Positions 18,154-26,418 of a DNA stretch of 64,000 nt are shown here, piece by piece. The first letter of the stretch is position 1. Every line of letters begins with the position of its first letter. Below the pieces are notes generated by a model. The model saw only the letters and a list, made by a program, of their open reading frames with translations. It searched no databases and had not been told where the DNA came from. This DNA comes from Chryseobacterium sp. BLS98 (GTDB lineage: Bacteria; Bacteroidota; Bacteroidia; Flavobacteriales; Weeksellaceae), in NCBI RefSeq assembly GCF_001045445.1, contig NZ_LFNF01000001.1, positions 744,001 to 808,000 of the forward strand. Reading direction: 5' to 3'. Both the position numbers and the translations under genes were made by a program.

Positions 18154-18999
18154 TTATTGCAGTTCAATCGGGTTGCTGTTTTTCTTAGCTTCCTCTTTTA
18201 CTCTTTCTTCCATACGCTTTCTCATATCAGCAGGATTCTGATTTCCTCCTCCTCTGTTCGATCTGGGTGCCGCCGGAAAACCGCCTCCGCCGCCTCCGCT
18301 ATTCTGCATAAACGACATAGGATCTGCTTTGAATTTTTCCTGCTGTTTCAGATAATCTGCTCTTTTTACCTTTAAAGTATTTCCAAACTGGTTCAGGGTT
18401 GCAATTTCAGGGATTTTATAATTCTTCATTAAATCAAAAGAATAGTCACCTTTATCATCTTCAACCTTTACAATGAGTCCCGGAAGGCCTCCGAACTTAT
18501 AAGGTCCGTCCTGATAAGGCAAATCTGTTGTAAACCACGCTGTCCACTTTCTTCCGGCAAAATCCGTCGTTGCTTTCTGAACTTTGTAATCCCCTATTTT
18601 GGTTGTTTCAGAAGACATTTTCCAGTTCAAAGGACGGTCTTCTTCATAAGAATAAAGATCTCTGCCAATCCTGTCTTTAAAAAGTGTTTTCTGGCTGGCT
18701 TTATCCTTTTCAACGGAATAGTTGATGTTGGTTCTCACTCCTTCCATCTGATCTCTGCTGATAGAACCCCTTCCTCCTCCGCTCTGGAAGGCTTTCTGTA
18801 GAATAGAATCTCTTTTATACCTGTTTTCAGAATAAAAAAGAGATTTTTCAGCGGAAATATCTAAATACGCATTTTCAGTTTTAATATCGCTTTTGTTTTC
18901 TGCATCCGGTTTCATAGTCACCTGATATACAAAACGGTTGCTTTGTGCAGAAATATGCTGCATAAACAACGCTAAAGCAAGAATTCCTAATCTTTTCAT
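18154..18999 (-). CDS. GLPGLI family secreted protein (copy 1)
   Basis: Protein of 281 residues with a signal peptide (RLGILALALFMQHISAQS). The family name motif occurs as GPYKFGGLPGLIVKVED, preceded by the typical RKWTAWFTTDLPYQDGPY. The C terminus is Gly/Asn/Arg/Pro-rich with a polyglycine segment and ends NPIELQ. GLPGLI proteins are Bacteroidota-specific and of unknown function. The gene lies 10 bases downstream of a paralogue (19010-19933), and the two are probably co-transcribed. Both end in the same NPIEL tail. Confidence 0.88.
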   Translation of the reverse strand: MKRLGILALALFMQHISAQSNRFVYQVTMKPDAENKSDIKTENAYLDISAEKSLFYSENRYKRDSILQKAFQSGGGRGSISRDQMEGVRTNINYSVEKDKASQKTLFKDRIGRDLYSYEEDRPLNWKMSSETTKIGDYKVQKATTDFAGRKWTAWFTTDLPYQDGPYKFGGLPGLIVKVEDDKGDYSFDLMKNYKIPEIATLNQFGNTLKVKRADYLKQQEKFKADPMSFMQNSGGGGGGFPAAPRSNRGGGNQNPADMRKRMEERVKEEAKKNSNPIELQ

Positions 19000-19009
19000 T
19001 TTTGGATTT

Positions 19010-19933
19010 TTATTTTAATTCAATTGGATTTTGACTTTCATTATTTCTTAAAGAACTATTGCCGGGAACCGTATCACGCATAGGAAAATCTCCAACATTA
19101 TTATTCATGCCCTGATGCATTCCTCTTTCGCCACTCATTTTGCCCATTCCGCCGCCTCTCATTCCACCGTGCCCGCTTCCGAAATTCATATCTTTTGCAC
19201 TTCCATCCGGCAGTCTTCTGTTTTTACCCGCTTCAAGCATCAATGCCGCTTTATCTCCATTGAAAGCCACTCTTGTACTTTGCTTTGCATTAGAATCATT
19301 GGGTTTTTCAAAAGCATTCTGAATTTTAACTTTTTTAACGAGGTCAAACTTATAGTCTCCATTTTCATCTTCCAGCTTTACAATCAGTCCCGGAAGCCCG
19401 AAAAACTTGTATGGTCCGTCGGAAACATTGATGTCTTTCGTGAACCAGGCCGTCCAGACTCTTCCTCCAAAATTCGTAACAGCTTTCTGGGCAGGATAAC
19501 CGTTCTGATTTTCTTTAACATCTGTAATTTCCCATTTCAAAGGTCTGTCTTCCTGATAGAAAATTTCCCTGCCGGCCACTTTATCATAAAAGAAAACTTT
19601 TTGCCCGGGAATGTCTTTAACAATATAATTTTCAAAAAAGGCAGGTTCGAGGTCTTTTTTTATGCTCAGACTTTTAAAATCCTTCTCCTTCTTTTTGTGA
19701 CCTTCTTTATCTTCCGCCCTGAAAGCTGTGAACAAAGAATCTTTTATCAGCTTGTTTTCACTGATAAACAATGACTTATCTCCTTTCACATCCAGAAACG
19801 TTCTTTCATGTTTAAGACTTACCAGATTGATGGAATCGGGATTCACTGCGGTATCATAAATATATCTTACGGTCTGCCCGTTGACGATGATTACTAAAAG
19901 CAACGAAAAAAAGGCAGCTAATTTTTTCTTCAT
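19010..19933 (-). CDS. GLPGLI family secreted protein (copy 2)
   Basis: Protein of 307 residues with signal MKKKLAAFFSLLLVIIVNGQ. The GLPGLI motif occurs as GPYKFFGLPGLIVKLED, preceded by GGRVWTAWFTKDI. The C-terminal third is Gly/Met/Arg/Asn-rich and ends NPIELK, paralleling the downstream paralogue. The frame extends upstream to 19957, but the ATG at 19933 gives a proper signal peptide. A -7-like TAACTTTG lies at 19977-19984 on the minus strand. Function unknown. Confidence 0.87.
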   Translation of the reverse strand: MKKKLAAFFSLLLVIIVNGQTVRYIYDTAVNPDSINLVSLKHERTFLDVKGDKSLFISENKLIKDSLFTAFRAEDKEGHKKKEKDFKSLSIKKDLEPAFFENYIVKDIPGQKVFFYDKVAGREIFYQEDRPLKWEITDVKENQNGYPAQKAVTNFGGRVWTAWFTKDINVSDGPYKFFGLPGLIVKLEDENGDYKFDLVKKVKIQNAFEKPNDSNAKQSTRVAFNGDKAALMLEAGKNRRLPDGSAKDMNFGSGHGGMRGGGMGKMSGERGMHQGMNNNVGDFPMRDTVPGNSSLRNNESQNPIELK

Positions 19934-19976
19934 TATTATTCCTTGTGGTTGTTTCATTAGGATAAAGAATATGATT

Positions 19977-19984
19977 CAAAGTTA
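19977..19984 (-). promoter_or_regulatory. Putative -7 element of the GLPGLI operon
   Basis: TAACTTTG on the minus strand matches TAnnTTTG, 43 bases upstream of the start at 19933. Confidence 0.4.
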
Positions 19985-20085
19985 AATTAAAACATAATCT
20001 TCCATCTGTAAAAAGATAATATTGGCTAATTTTTAACACCCGGAATCACGCTGACATTTAAAATCGTGAAAATAGACACCATCAA

Positions 20086-20117
20086 TTTGAGATTGCGGAA
20101 ATTAGTTCGTATTTTTG
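20086..20117 (+). promoter_or_regulatory. Promoter of the suf operon
   Basis: A -33 TTTG (20086-20089) and a -7 TATTTTTG (20110-20117) are separated by 20 bases. The promoter lies 28 bases before sufA. Confidence 0.75.
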
Positions 20118-20145
20118 CATCATTAAATCATTCTAAATAAATACA

Positions 20146-20475
20146 ATGATAAAAGTATCAGACCAAGCAAAGGCAAAAGCCATCCAGCTGATGACAGAGG
20201 AAGGCTTCAACCCTGCTGAAGATTATATACGAGTGGGGGTAAAAAGCGGAGGATGCTCTGGTTTAGAGTATGTTTTAAGGTTCGACAACCAAAAAACAGA
20301 TACTGATCAGCTTTTTGAAGACAATAATGTGAAAATTGTTATTGACAAAAAATCTATCCTCTACTTAGCAGGAACAACTCTTGAGTATTCAGGAGGCTTA
20401 AACGGAAAAGGATTTGTTTTTAACAATCCTAACGCATCCAGAACATGCGGATGCGGGGAATCTTTCAGTCTTTAA
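20146..20475 (+). CDS. sufA: Iron-sulfur cluster assembly A-type carrier (SufA/IscA)
   Basis: A-type Fe-S carrier of 109 residues, the usual length. The three conserved cysteines are Cys37 (GGCSGLEY), Cys101 and Cys103 (TCGCGESF). It accepts clusters from the SufBCD scaffold and hands them to apo-proteins. It is the first gene of the suf operon, just after a strong promoter. Only 453 bases separate its stop from sufB, and nearly all of that gap is the four-helix-bundle cassette. Confidence 0.95.
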   Translation: MIKVSDQAKAKAIQLMTEEGFNPAEDYIRVGVKSGGCSGLEYVLRFDNQKTDTDQLFEDNNVKIVIDKKSILYLAGTTLEYSGGLNGKGFVFNNPNASRTCGCGESFSL

Positions 20476-20480
20476 GACTG

Positions 20481-20923
20481 ATTAAAAGATTTAGAGATTA
20501 AGGAATTTAGAAATTATGACTGTCTCATTTGAAAATTTCCCGATTTATAAAAAGGCAATTGCATTTACAGTTAAAATTTTTAAAATCCTTGATAATGAAA
20601 ATTTACAAAAAGAATTTTCACTCAAAGATCAGCTAAAAAGAGCTACTTTATCAATAACTAATAATATTGCTGAGGGCTCAGAATATGGAAGTAACAAACA
20701 ATTTATCAGATTTCTTTGGATTGCAAAAGGAAGTTGCGCTGAAGTCAGAAATATGCTGTTTGTTTTATACAGTTTAGAGAAAATCAATGATGAGATTTTC
20801 AATTCACTTAATACTGAGTGTATGGAAATAACAAAAGAGATTTATCATTTTATAAAATATCTTGAAAAGAGCACTTTAGATACTAAGTAATTTTTAAATT
20901 CCTTAATTTCTGAATCTCTTAAT
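20481..20923. repeat. 36-bp imperfect inverted repeat bracketing the four-helix-bundle gene
   Basis: Left arm 20481-20516 pairs with right arm 20888-20923. Of 36 positions, 32 are Watson-Crick, three are G-T wobbles and one (20486/20918) is a mismatch. The left arm ends in the ATG and the right arm starts in the TAA of the enclosed gene, so the unit is one closed cassette. It occupies essentially the whole sufA-sufB gap (5 bases after sufA, 5 before sufB). Confidence 0.85.
20516..20890 (+). CDS. Four-helix-bundle protein (23S rRNA intervening-sequence type)
   Basis: Protein of 124 residues of the four-helix-bundle family known from open reading frames inside 23S rRNA intervening sequences. 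Family marks are the start FPIYKKAIAF, the middle QLKRATLSITNNIAEGSEYG, and IRFLWIAKGSCAEVRNML. Function is unknown; structures of relatives are helical bundle oligomers. Here it is not in an rRNA gene but between sufA and sufB, enclosed by a 36-bp inverted repeat that touches its start and stop codons. It is more AT-rich than the flanking suf genes, consistent with acquisition. Confidence 0.9.
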   Translation: MTVSFENFPIYKKAIAFTVKIFKILDNENLQKEFSLKDQLKRATLSITNNIAEGSEYGSNKQFIRFLWIAKGSCAEVRNMLFVLYSLEKINDEIFNSLNTECMEITKEIYHFIKYLEKSTLDTK

Positions 20924-20928
20924 AAATT

Positions 20929-22377
20929 ATGAGTAAATACACTGAAGACGATTTAAGAGTCGATCTAGAAAATAAAAAATACGAATTCGGGTGGGAAACG
21001 AAGATAGATTATGAAGATTTTCCAACCGGCCTGAATGAAGATATCGTCCGTGCGATCTCTGCGAAAAAAGAGGAGCCCGAATGGATGACGGAATGGCGTT
21101 TGGAATCTTTCAGGATTTGGCTGAAAATGACAGAACCTACCTGGGCCAACATTAAATACGAAAAACCTGATTTTCAGGCTATCCGTTATTATGCAGCCCC
21201 AAAAGCCAAACCGGAATTAGAAAGCCTGGACCAGGTAGATCCTGAGCTTTTAAAAACTTTTGAGAAACTGGGAATCAATATCGAAGAGCAGAAAAGGCTT
21301 TCAGGCGTTGCTGTAGATATTGTTATAGATTCAGTTTCTGTAAAGACCACATTTCAGGATACCTTAATGGAAAAGGGAATTATTTTCTGTTCCATTTCTG
21401 AAGCCATTAAAAATCATCCTGATTTAGTAAGAAAATACTTAGGAAAAGTAGTTCCAAGAGGTGATAATTTTTATTCAGCACTGAATTCCGCAGTTTTCTC
21501 TGACGGAAGTTTCTGCTATATTCCAAAGGGCGTAAGATGCCCGATGGAACTTTCAACTTATTTCCGTATCAATCAGGCAGGAACAGGCCAGTTCGAAAGA
21601 ACCCTTGTAATCGCTGATGAAGGAAGTTATGTTTCTTATCTTGAAGGCTGTACAGCTCCTTCAAGGGATGAAAACCAACTTCACGCAGCTGTTGTGGAGC
21701 TGATCGCAATGGATGATGCAGAAATCAAATACTCTACCGTTCAAAACTGGTATCCGGGGAATGAAGAAGGAAAAGGAGGAGTATTCAACTTTGTAACCAA
21801 AAGAGGACTTTGCGAAAGAAATGCAAAAATCTCATGGACACAGGTGGAAACAGGTTCTGCCGTAACGTGGAAGTATCCTTCCTGTATCCTGAAAGGAGAC
21901 AATTCTATCGGTGAGTTCTACTCTATTGCCGTGACTAATAATCACCAATATGCAGATACCGGAACCAAAATGATCCATATTGGAAAAAATACCAAATCCA
22001 CGATCATTTCAAAAGGTATTTCTGCAGGTAAATCTCAGAATTCATACAGAGGACTGGTAAAAGTAATGCCTTCTGCAAAGGGAGCAAGAAACTTTTCTCA
22101 GTGTGATTCCCTGCTAATGGGTAATGAATGCGGTGCACACACTTTTCCTTATATTGAGATCAAAGATCCTACTGCCCAACTGGAACATGAGGCTACGACT
22201 TCAAAAATCGGGGAAGACCAGATCTTCTACTGTAACCAGAGAGGAATTGATACAGAAAGAGCTATTGCATTGATTGTAAATGGCTTCAGCAAAGAAGTAT
22301 TGAACAAACTTCCTATGGAATTTGCCATTGAAGCTCAGAAATTACTTGAGATTTCCCTGGAAGGATCTGTAGGATAA
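20929..22377 (+). CDS. sufB: Fe-S cluster scaffold protein SufB
   Basis: SufB, 482 residues, forms the SufBC2D scaffold on which Fe-S clusters are built. Family segments seen are the N-terminal [58 protein letters not shown], and the conserved Cys-containing core ([20 protein letters not shown]). It starts five bases after the inverted-repeat cassette. Its stop overlaps the GNAT start (TAATG). Confidence 0.97.
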   Translation: MSKYTEDDLRVDLENKKYEFGWETKIDYEDFPTGLNEDIVRAISAKKEEPEWMTEWRLESFRIWLKMTEPTWANIKYEKPDFQAIRYYAAPKAKPELESLDQVDPELLKTFEKLGINIEEQKRLSGVAVDIVIDSVSVKTTFQDTLMEKGIIFCSISEAIKNHPDLVRKYLGKVVPRGDNFYSALNSAVFSDGSFCYIPKGVRCPMELSTYFRINQAGTGQFERTLVIADEGSYVSYLEGCTAPSRDENQLHAAVVELIAMDDAEIKYSTVQNWYPGNEEGKGGVFNFVTKRGLCERNAKISWTQVETGSAVTWKYPSCILKGDNSIGEFYSIAVTNNHQYADTGTKMIHIGKNTKSTIISKGISAGKSQNSYRGLVKVMPSAKGARNFSQCDSLLMGNECGAHTFPYIEIKDPTAQLEHEATTSKIGEDQIFYCNQRGIDTERAIALIVNGFSKEVLNKLPMEFAIEAQKLLEISLEGSVG

Positions 22378-22913
22378 TGTATAGATTGCGTATGGAAGTC
22401 ACTGAAAAATTGATTTTAAGAAAAACCGAAAAAGAAGATTTCGAAAGATTTTTTGAAATTAATAAAGATCCTGAGACTAATCTGTACAACCCAGGTGGCC
22501 CGATGAGCTTTGAAAAAGCTGAAAATACATTCAAAAGAATGCAGGAACACTGGGACCAGCACCACTTCGGAGCATGGACCATTATAGTGAAGGAAAATGA
22601 AAGCATTGTGGGTTTCGGAGGACTGAGCTATAAAAAATATGGAGAGGAAGAAAAATTAAATCTTGGATATCGCTTTGCAGTGGAAGCATGGGGAAAGGGA
22701 TATGCAACAGAATTCACAAAAAAGGCTGTGGATTTCGGATTTAATCATCTTGACAAAGAAGAGATATTTGGAGTTGTCCGCCCGGATAATATAGCTTCTG
22801 TTAAAGTTTTGGAAAAGGCAGGTATGACGCAAATCGGGACTCTTAATGACGTACCCGGTCAGCCTGAAAGTTTAGTATATAGAATTCAAAAAAATAATTT
22901 GTTTAACAAATAA
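22377..22913 (+). CDS. GNAT family N-acetyltransferase (RimJ/RimL-like)
   Basis: Protein of 178 residues with the RimJ/RimL-type layout. It begins with TEKLILRKTEKEDFERFFEI, has the beta-strand ...GFGGLSYK, the acetyl-CoA loop region AVEAWGKGYATEFTKKAVDFGF, and VVRPDNIASVKVLEKAGM. It acetylates an amino group of an unknown substrate. It sits between sufB and sufC, overlapping sufB by one base and ending two bases before sufC, so it must be co-expressed with the Fe-S machinery. The first ATG is used; an alternative ATG lies 15 bases on. Confidence 0.9.
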   Translation: MYRLRMEVTEKLILRKTEKEDFERFFEINKDPETNLYNPGGPMSFEKAENTFKRMQEHWDQHHFGAWTIIVKENESIVGFGGLSYKKYGEEEKLNLGYRFAVEAWGKGYATEFTKKAVDFGFNHLDKEEIFGVVRPDNIASVKVLEKAGMTQIGTLNDVPGQPESLVYRIQKNNLFNK

Positions 22914-22915
22914 AA

Positions 22916-23659
22916 ATGTTAGAAATAAAAAACCTACACGCCAGAATTGAAGATGGCGCAGAAATTTTAAAAGGGATTAATCTTGAAATAAAACCTGGGG
23001 AAGTTCATGCCATCATGGGTCCTAACGGAGCTGGAAAATCTACTCTTTCTTCTGTAATTGCAGGAAAAGAAGATTACGAAGTTACAGACGGAGAAATTAT
23101 TTTTGGAGGAGAAAATATCATTGAAGATGCTCCTGAAGAGAGAGCACATAAAGGAATTTTTCTTTCTTTCCAGTATCCTGTGGAAATTCCGGGTGTTTCT
23201 GTAACCAACTTCATTAAAGCTGCTTTAAATGAAACAAGAAAAGCAAACGGTTTGGAAGATATGCCGGCCAAAGAAATGCTTGCCCTTATCCGGGAAAAAT
23301 CTGAGCAGTTAGGTATAAAAAAGGATTTCCTTTCAAGATCACTAAACGAAGGTTTCTCCGGAGGTGAAAAGAAAAGAAACGAAATATTCCAGATGATGAT
23401 GCTTAATCCTAAGCTGGCTATTCTTGATGAAACCGATTCCGGATTGGACATTGATGCTTTAAGGATTGTTGCAGATGGTGTAAATGCTTTTAAAAATGAA
23501 GGAAACGCAGTTCTTTTGATTACCCACTATCAGAGATTGCTTAACTATATCCAGCCTGACTTCGTTCACGTTCTTGCCAACGGGAAAATCATCAAAACCG
23601 GTGATAAATCCCTTGCCCTGGAGCTTGAAGAAAAAGGGTACGACTGGCTTCTTAACTAA
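22916..23659 (+). CDS. sufC: Fe-S assembly ATPase SufC
   Basis: ABC-type ATPase of 247 residues that drives the SufBCD scaffold. Walker A GPNGAGKS is at residues 35-42, the signature region is FSGGEKKRNEIFQM, and Walker B with the SufC-specific continuation is LAILDETDSGLDIDAL. A C-terminal switch His lies in LLITHYQRLL. It lies between the GNAT gene and sufD. Confidence 0.97.
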   Translation: MLEIKNLHARIEDGAEILKGINLEIKPGEVHAIMGPNGAGKSTLSSVIAGKEDYEVTDGEIIFGGENIIEDAPEERAHKGIFLSFQYPVEIPGVSVTNFIKAALNETRKANGLEDMPAKEMLALIREKSEQLGIKKDFLSRSLNEGFSGGEKKRNEIFQMMMLNPKLAILDETDSGLDIDALRIVADGVNAFKNEGNAVLLITHYQRLLNYIQPDFVHVLANGKIIKTGDKSLALELEEKGYDWLLN

Positions 23660-23754
23660 GAAGAAAACCTTTCAGCAGGAATTTTATCAATCCTTCTGAA
23701 AATGCGGAAAACCCGCAGTAAATTAGTATTTTTAAATATATAAAATAAGGTGTG

Positions 23755-25080
23755 ATGGCCGAAATATCAGTAATGGCTTTATACGATCAGATTATTGACA
23801 ATCACGGTGAATTTCTGGAGAGTCTTCGTCACAGATTTCTGGATGAACGAAGAAAAACCGCTCTTCAAAAGTTCGAAAACATAGGTTTTCCAACCAAAAA
23901 AGACGAAGAATATAAATATACCGGCATAAAAGAGATTACGGAAAAAAGCTATAACTTTTTCCCTAAAGAAAGTCACAATATTACCAAGGAACAACTGGAT
24001 CAGCTGCATTTGGGTGAAGAAAATTTTGACTGGATTGTTTTTGTGAATGGTAAGCTTCATAAAGAGCTTTCAAAAGTTTCTATCGAGAATGTAGAATTTC
24101 TTTCATTCAACTATGCTTTGAATGATGAAAAACATAAAGAGGTATTTGACAAATATTTCAATACCATTGCTTCTAAAGACACAGCTTTCACGAACTTAAA
24201 TCTTGCGTACTGCAAATACGGTTTCTTCTTGAAAGTTCCGAAAAATGTGGTCATTGAAAAACCAATCCACATTTTCTATATTTCTCAGAATCAGGAAGAA
24301 AACGCCTTCTACAACACAAGAAATTTACTGATTGTAGAAGAAGGCGCTAAAGTGGAAGTTATCGAAAGTCACCATAATTTCGACAGTACTTATGTGCTTA
24401 CCAATTCTGTGACGGAAATCTTTACCTATCCTAATGCCAAAGCAGACTGGCACAAGCTTCAGAATGACAACAACACTTCATATCTTATTGACAGCACTTT
24501 CGCAAGACAGGAAAAAGACAGCTTAACCACTGTAAACACCTTCTCTTTCGGAGGAAAACTGGTAAGGAATAATCTGGATTTCATTCATAACGGAAGCAAT
24601 ATCAATTCATTTATGAACGGGATTACGATCATTGGAAAAGATCAGCTTGTGGACCACCATACAGCAGTTCACCACAATTTCCCGAACTGTGAAAGCTACC
24701 AGAACTATAAAGGTATTTTTGACGGAAATGCACACGGTGTTTTCAACGGAAAAGTTTTCGTAGACAAAATTGCCCAGAAAACCAATGCATACCAGCAGAA
24801 CAATAATGTATTGCTGAGTGAGGGCGCTACTATTGACACCAAACCCCAGCTGGAGATCTTTGCTGATGATGTAAAATGTTCCCACGGATGTACCGTAGGC
24901 CAGCTGAATGAAGATGCCCTATTCTATTTAAGAGCAAGAGGAATTTCTAAAAAAGAAGCTCAGGCATTACTTTTATATGCTTTTGCCAATGATGCCATGC
25001 AGAACATTGATATTAAACCGCTTAAAGAAAAAATTTCAAAACTTTTAGCTGAAAAGCTGCAGGTTGATATAGAATTTTAA
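23755..25080 (+). CDS. sufD: Fe-S assembly protein SufD
   Basis: SufD, 441 residues from the ATG at 23755, partner of SufB in the scaffold. Family segments include the N-terminal FPTKKDEEYKYTGIKEI, VDHHTAVHHNFPNCES, and KCSHGCTVGQLNEDALFYLRARGI near the C terminus. The frame is open from a GTG at 23752, and another good start is the ATG at 23773 (MALYDQI). The latter may be the true start, because the conserved region begins there. It ends the operon ahead of a strong terminator; no sufS or sufE follows in the window. Confidence 0.95.
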   Translation: MAEISVMALYDQIIDNHGEFLESLRHRFLDERRKTALQKFENIGFPTKKDEEYKYTGIKEITEKSYNFFPKESHNITKEQLDQLHLGEENFDWIVFVNGKLHKELSKVSIENVEFLSFNYALNDEKHKEVFDKYFNTIASKDTAFTNLNLAYCKYGFFLKVPKNVVIEKPIHIFYISQNQEENAFYNTRNLLIVEEGAKVEVIESHHNFDSTYVLTNSVTEIFTYPNAKADWHKLQNDNNTSYLIDSTFARQEKDSLTTVNTFSFGGKLVRNNLDFIHNGSNINSFMNGITIIGKDQLVDHHTAVHHNFPNCESYQNYKGIFDGNAHGVFNGKVFVDKIAQKTNAYQQNNNVLLSEGATIDTKPQLEIFADDVKCSHGCTVGQLNEDALFYLRARGISKKEAQALLLYAFANDAMQNIDIKPLKEKISKLLAEKLQVDIEF

Positions 25081-25100
25081 GACTAATATAAATTGATACC

Positions 25101-25131
25101 AAAAAGCACTTCGAAATGAAGTGCTTTTTTT
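25101..25131 (+). terminator. Terminator of the suf operon
   Basis: Stem AAGCACTTC / GAAGTGCTT followed by T7. Confidence 0.85.
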
Positions 25132-25134
25132 ATG

Positions 25135-25275
25135 AGGAAGATGGAAGCTTAAAGATGGAAGTTATTGAAGTCACATCTAAACTTTTTATCATTTTTAAAA
25201 AGCTAATCCCTTATGATAACCGCCAGAAATCATAGGTCTAATAGTAACTTCCGGCCTCCCTCTTCCAGCTTCCGA
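25135..25275. repeat. Interspersed imperfect inverted repeat, copy 1
   Basis: Left arm about 25135-25167 and right arm about 25241-25275 are imperfect reverse complements built from GGAAG/CTTCC units (right arm contains CTTCCAGCTTCCGAC). Two similar elements occur near 28374-28540 and 51322-51452, all in intergenic DNA. Confidence 0.6.
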
Positions 25276-25283
25276 CCCTTTTA

Positions 25284-26204
25284 TTATTTCATCCAGGACT
25301 GATTCTCTTTTTTATCGGAGCGTTTTTTGCCGTTATCTATATTATAGGCAAATCCTACTCCCAAAGTCTGCTTTAACTGTGTTTTTTGAATTTGATTATG
25401 GTCATACAGCAGATCCAGCGTAATATTCGTTGAAATGAACTTATTGATCTTCATATTAAGCACTCCGCTGTAGCCAAGCACCAAATGGTCAGGGTGATCA
25501 AGATAGTTTGAAAATACCGAGGCTGTATTCGTCAGGTTAATATTTTCCATGATTTTGATCTTATAGATCGCTGTCCCGAGGAAACCGAACTGGAACAGAG
25601 AAGAATCTCCGTCATTTTTAAGTCCGTAAGTTCCTGCTGTCTGAAGATCTTCATCCAGAACAAAAGTCCATCTTGCATTCGCTGGACGAAGGGTCATCGT
25701 AAAGTTATCATTAGGGCGATATGTAACACCGGCACCTATATTAAGGTATCCCGGAGCCATAAAATTGGAAATCTTTTTTGCTTCAGGGTTATTTCCGTCT
25801 TCATAACCATCTGCAAACTGGGTTTGAAGGCTCATTCCTCCTGAAAGATACCAGTTTTTAGCAAATTCACGCCCGTAATTGGTAGACAGATTAATGACAT
25901 CCTGTGTTTTTCTGGTTCCAATGCCTTTTGTGTTATTCTGCCCATATCCTAAAATGATGATGTTTTCCCAGAGATCTTTTCCTTTTTCATAGGTAAGGTT
26001 ATAGTTGACTCCGGCAAGCCATCCGACATTGTTGGCTCCTCCGCCAACCCAGTTTGAAAATGCAGCCTGGTTGAGCATCAATGTATTTTGTCCCTGGACA
26101 GACCACGCTTTTACGGTATCTGTTTTAGCAACATCAGTTTTGACTTCCTGAGCCATTGTGGTAATTCCGGCAGAAATGGAAACGGCCAATAAAATTTTTT
26201 TCAT
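25284..26204 (-). CDS. DUF3078 domain-containing outer-membrane-like protein (copy A)
   Basis: Protein of 306 residues with a signal peptide (ILLAVSISAGITTMAQE). The mature part contains NQAAFSNWVGGGANNVGWLAG, the hallmark opening of DUF3078 proteins, and many amphipathic beta-strand repeats, suggesting an outer-membrane barrel. The C terminus ends KKRSDKKENQSWMK. Function unknown. A paralogue, identical over many segments, lies directly upstream (26419-27345). A -7 element TATTTTTG at 26224-26231 (minus strand) is conserved in both copies. Confidence 0.88.
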   Translation of the reverse strand: MKKILLAVSISAGITTMAQEVKTDVAKTDTVKAWSVQGQNTLMLNQAAFSNWVGGGANNVGWLAGVNYNLTYEKGKDLWENIIILGYGQNNTKGIGTRKTQDVINLSTNYGREFAKNWYLSGGMSLQTQFADGYEDGNNPEAKKISNFMAPGYLNIGAGVTYRPNDNFTMTLRPANARWTFVLDEDLQTAGTYGLKNDGDSSLFQFGFLGTAIYKIKIMENINLTNTASVFSNYLDHPDHLVLGYSGVLNMKINKFISTNITLDLLYDHNQIQKTQLKQTLGVGFAYNIDNGKKRSDKKENQSWMK

Positions 26205-26223
26205 AGAGTAAGGATTTTCGTTA

Positions 26224-26231
26224 CAAAAATA
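26224..26231 (-). promoter_or_regulatory. Putative -7 element, DUF3078 copy A
   Basis: TATTTTTG on the minus strand, 19 bases before the start codon. The same sequence is found at the same distance in copy B. Confidence 0.5.
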
Positions 26232-26368
26232 TACATATAATTTTTGTTAAAAAACTAATCACTCTCATTTGAAATATTAAATTACTATTTAATGCATTAA
26301 AAGACTGTAAAATAGATCTGAAAACGATCAAAATGAACTTATCCCTACTTAAAAATATTCCCTGTCAC

Positions 26369-26397
26369 AAAAAAAGCACCTCATATGGAAGTGCTTA
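26369..26397 (-). terminator. Terminator of DUF3078 copy B
   Basis: Read on the minus strand, an AAGCAC/GTGCTT stem extended by partial pairing is followed by a T run, 22 bases after the gene stop. Confidence 0.65.
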
Positions 26398-26418
26398 GGT
26401 TTTCAAATCAGTGTATCC

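Noticed and set aside
19115..19774. Plus-strand frame of 219 codons
   Set aside because: Antisense shadow of a GLPGLI gene; composition does not look coding.
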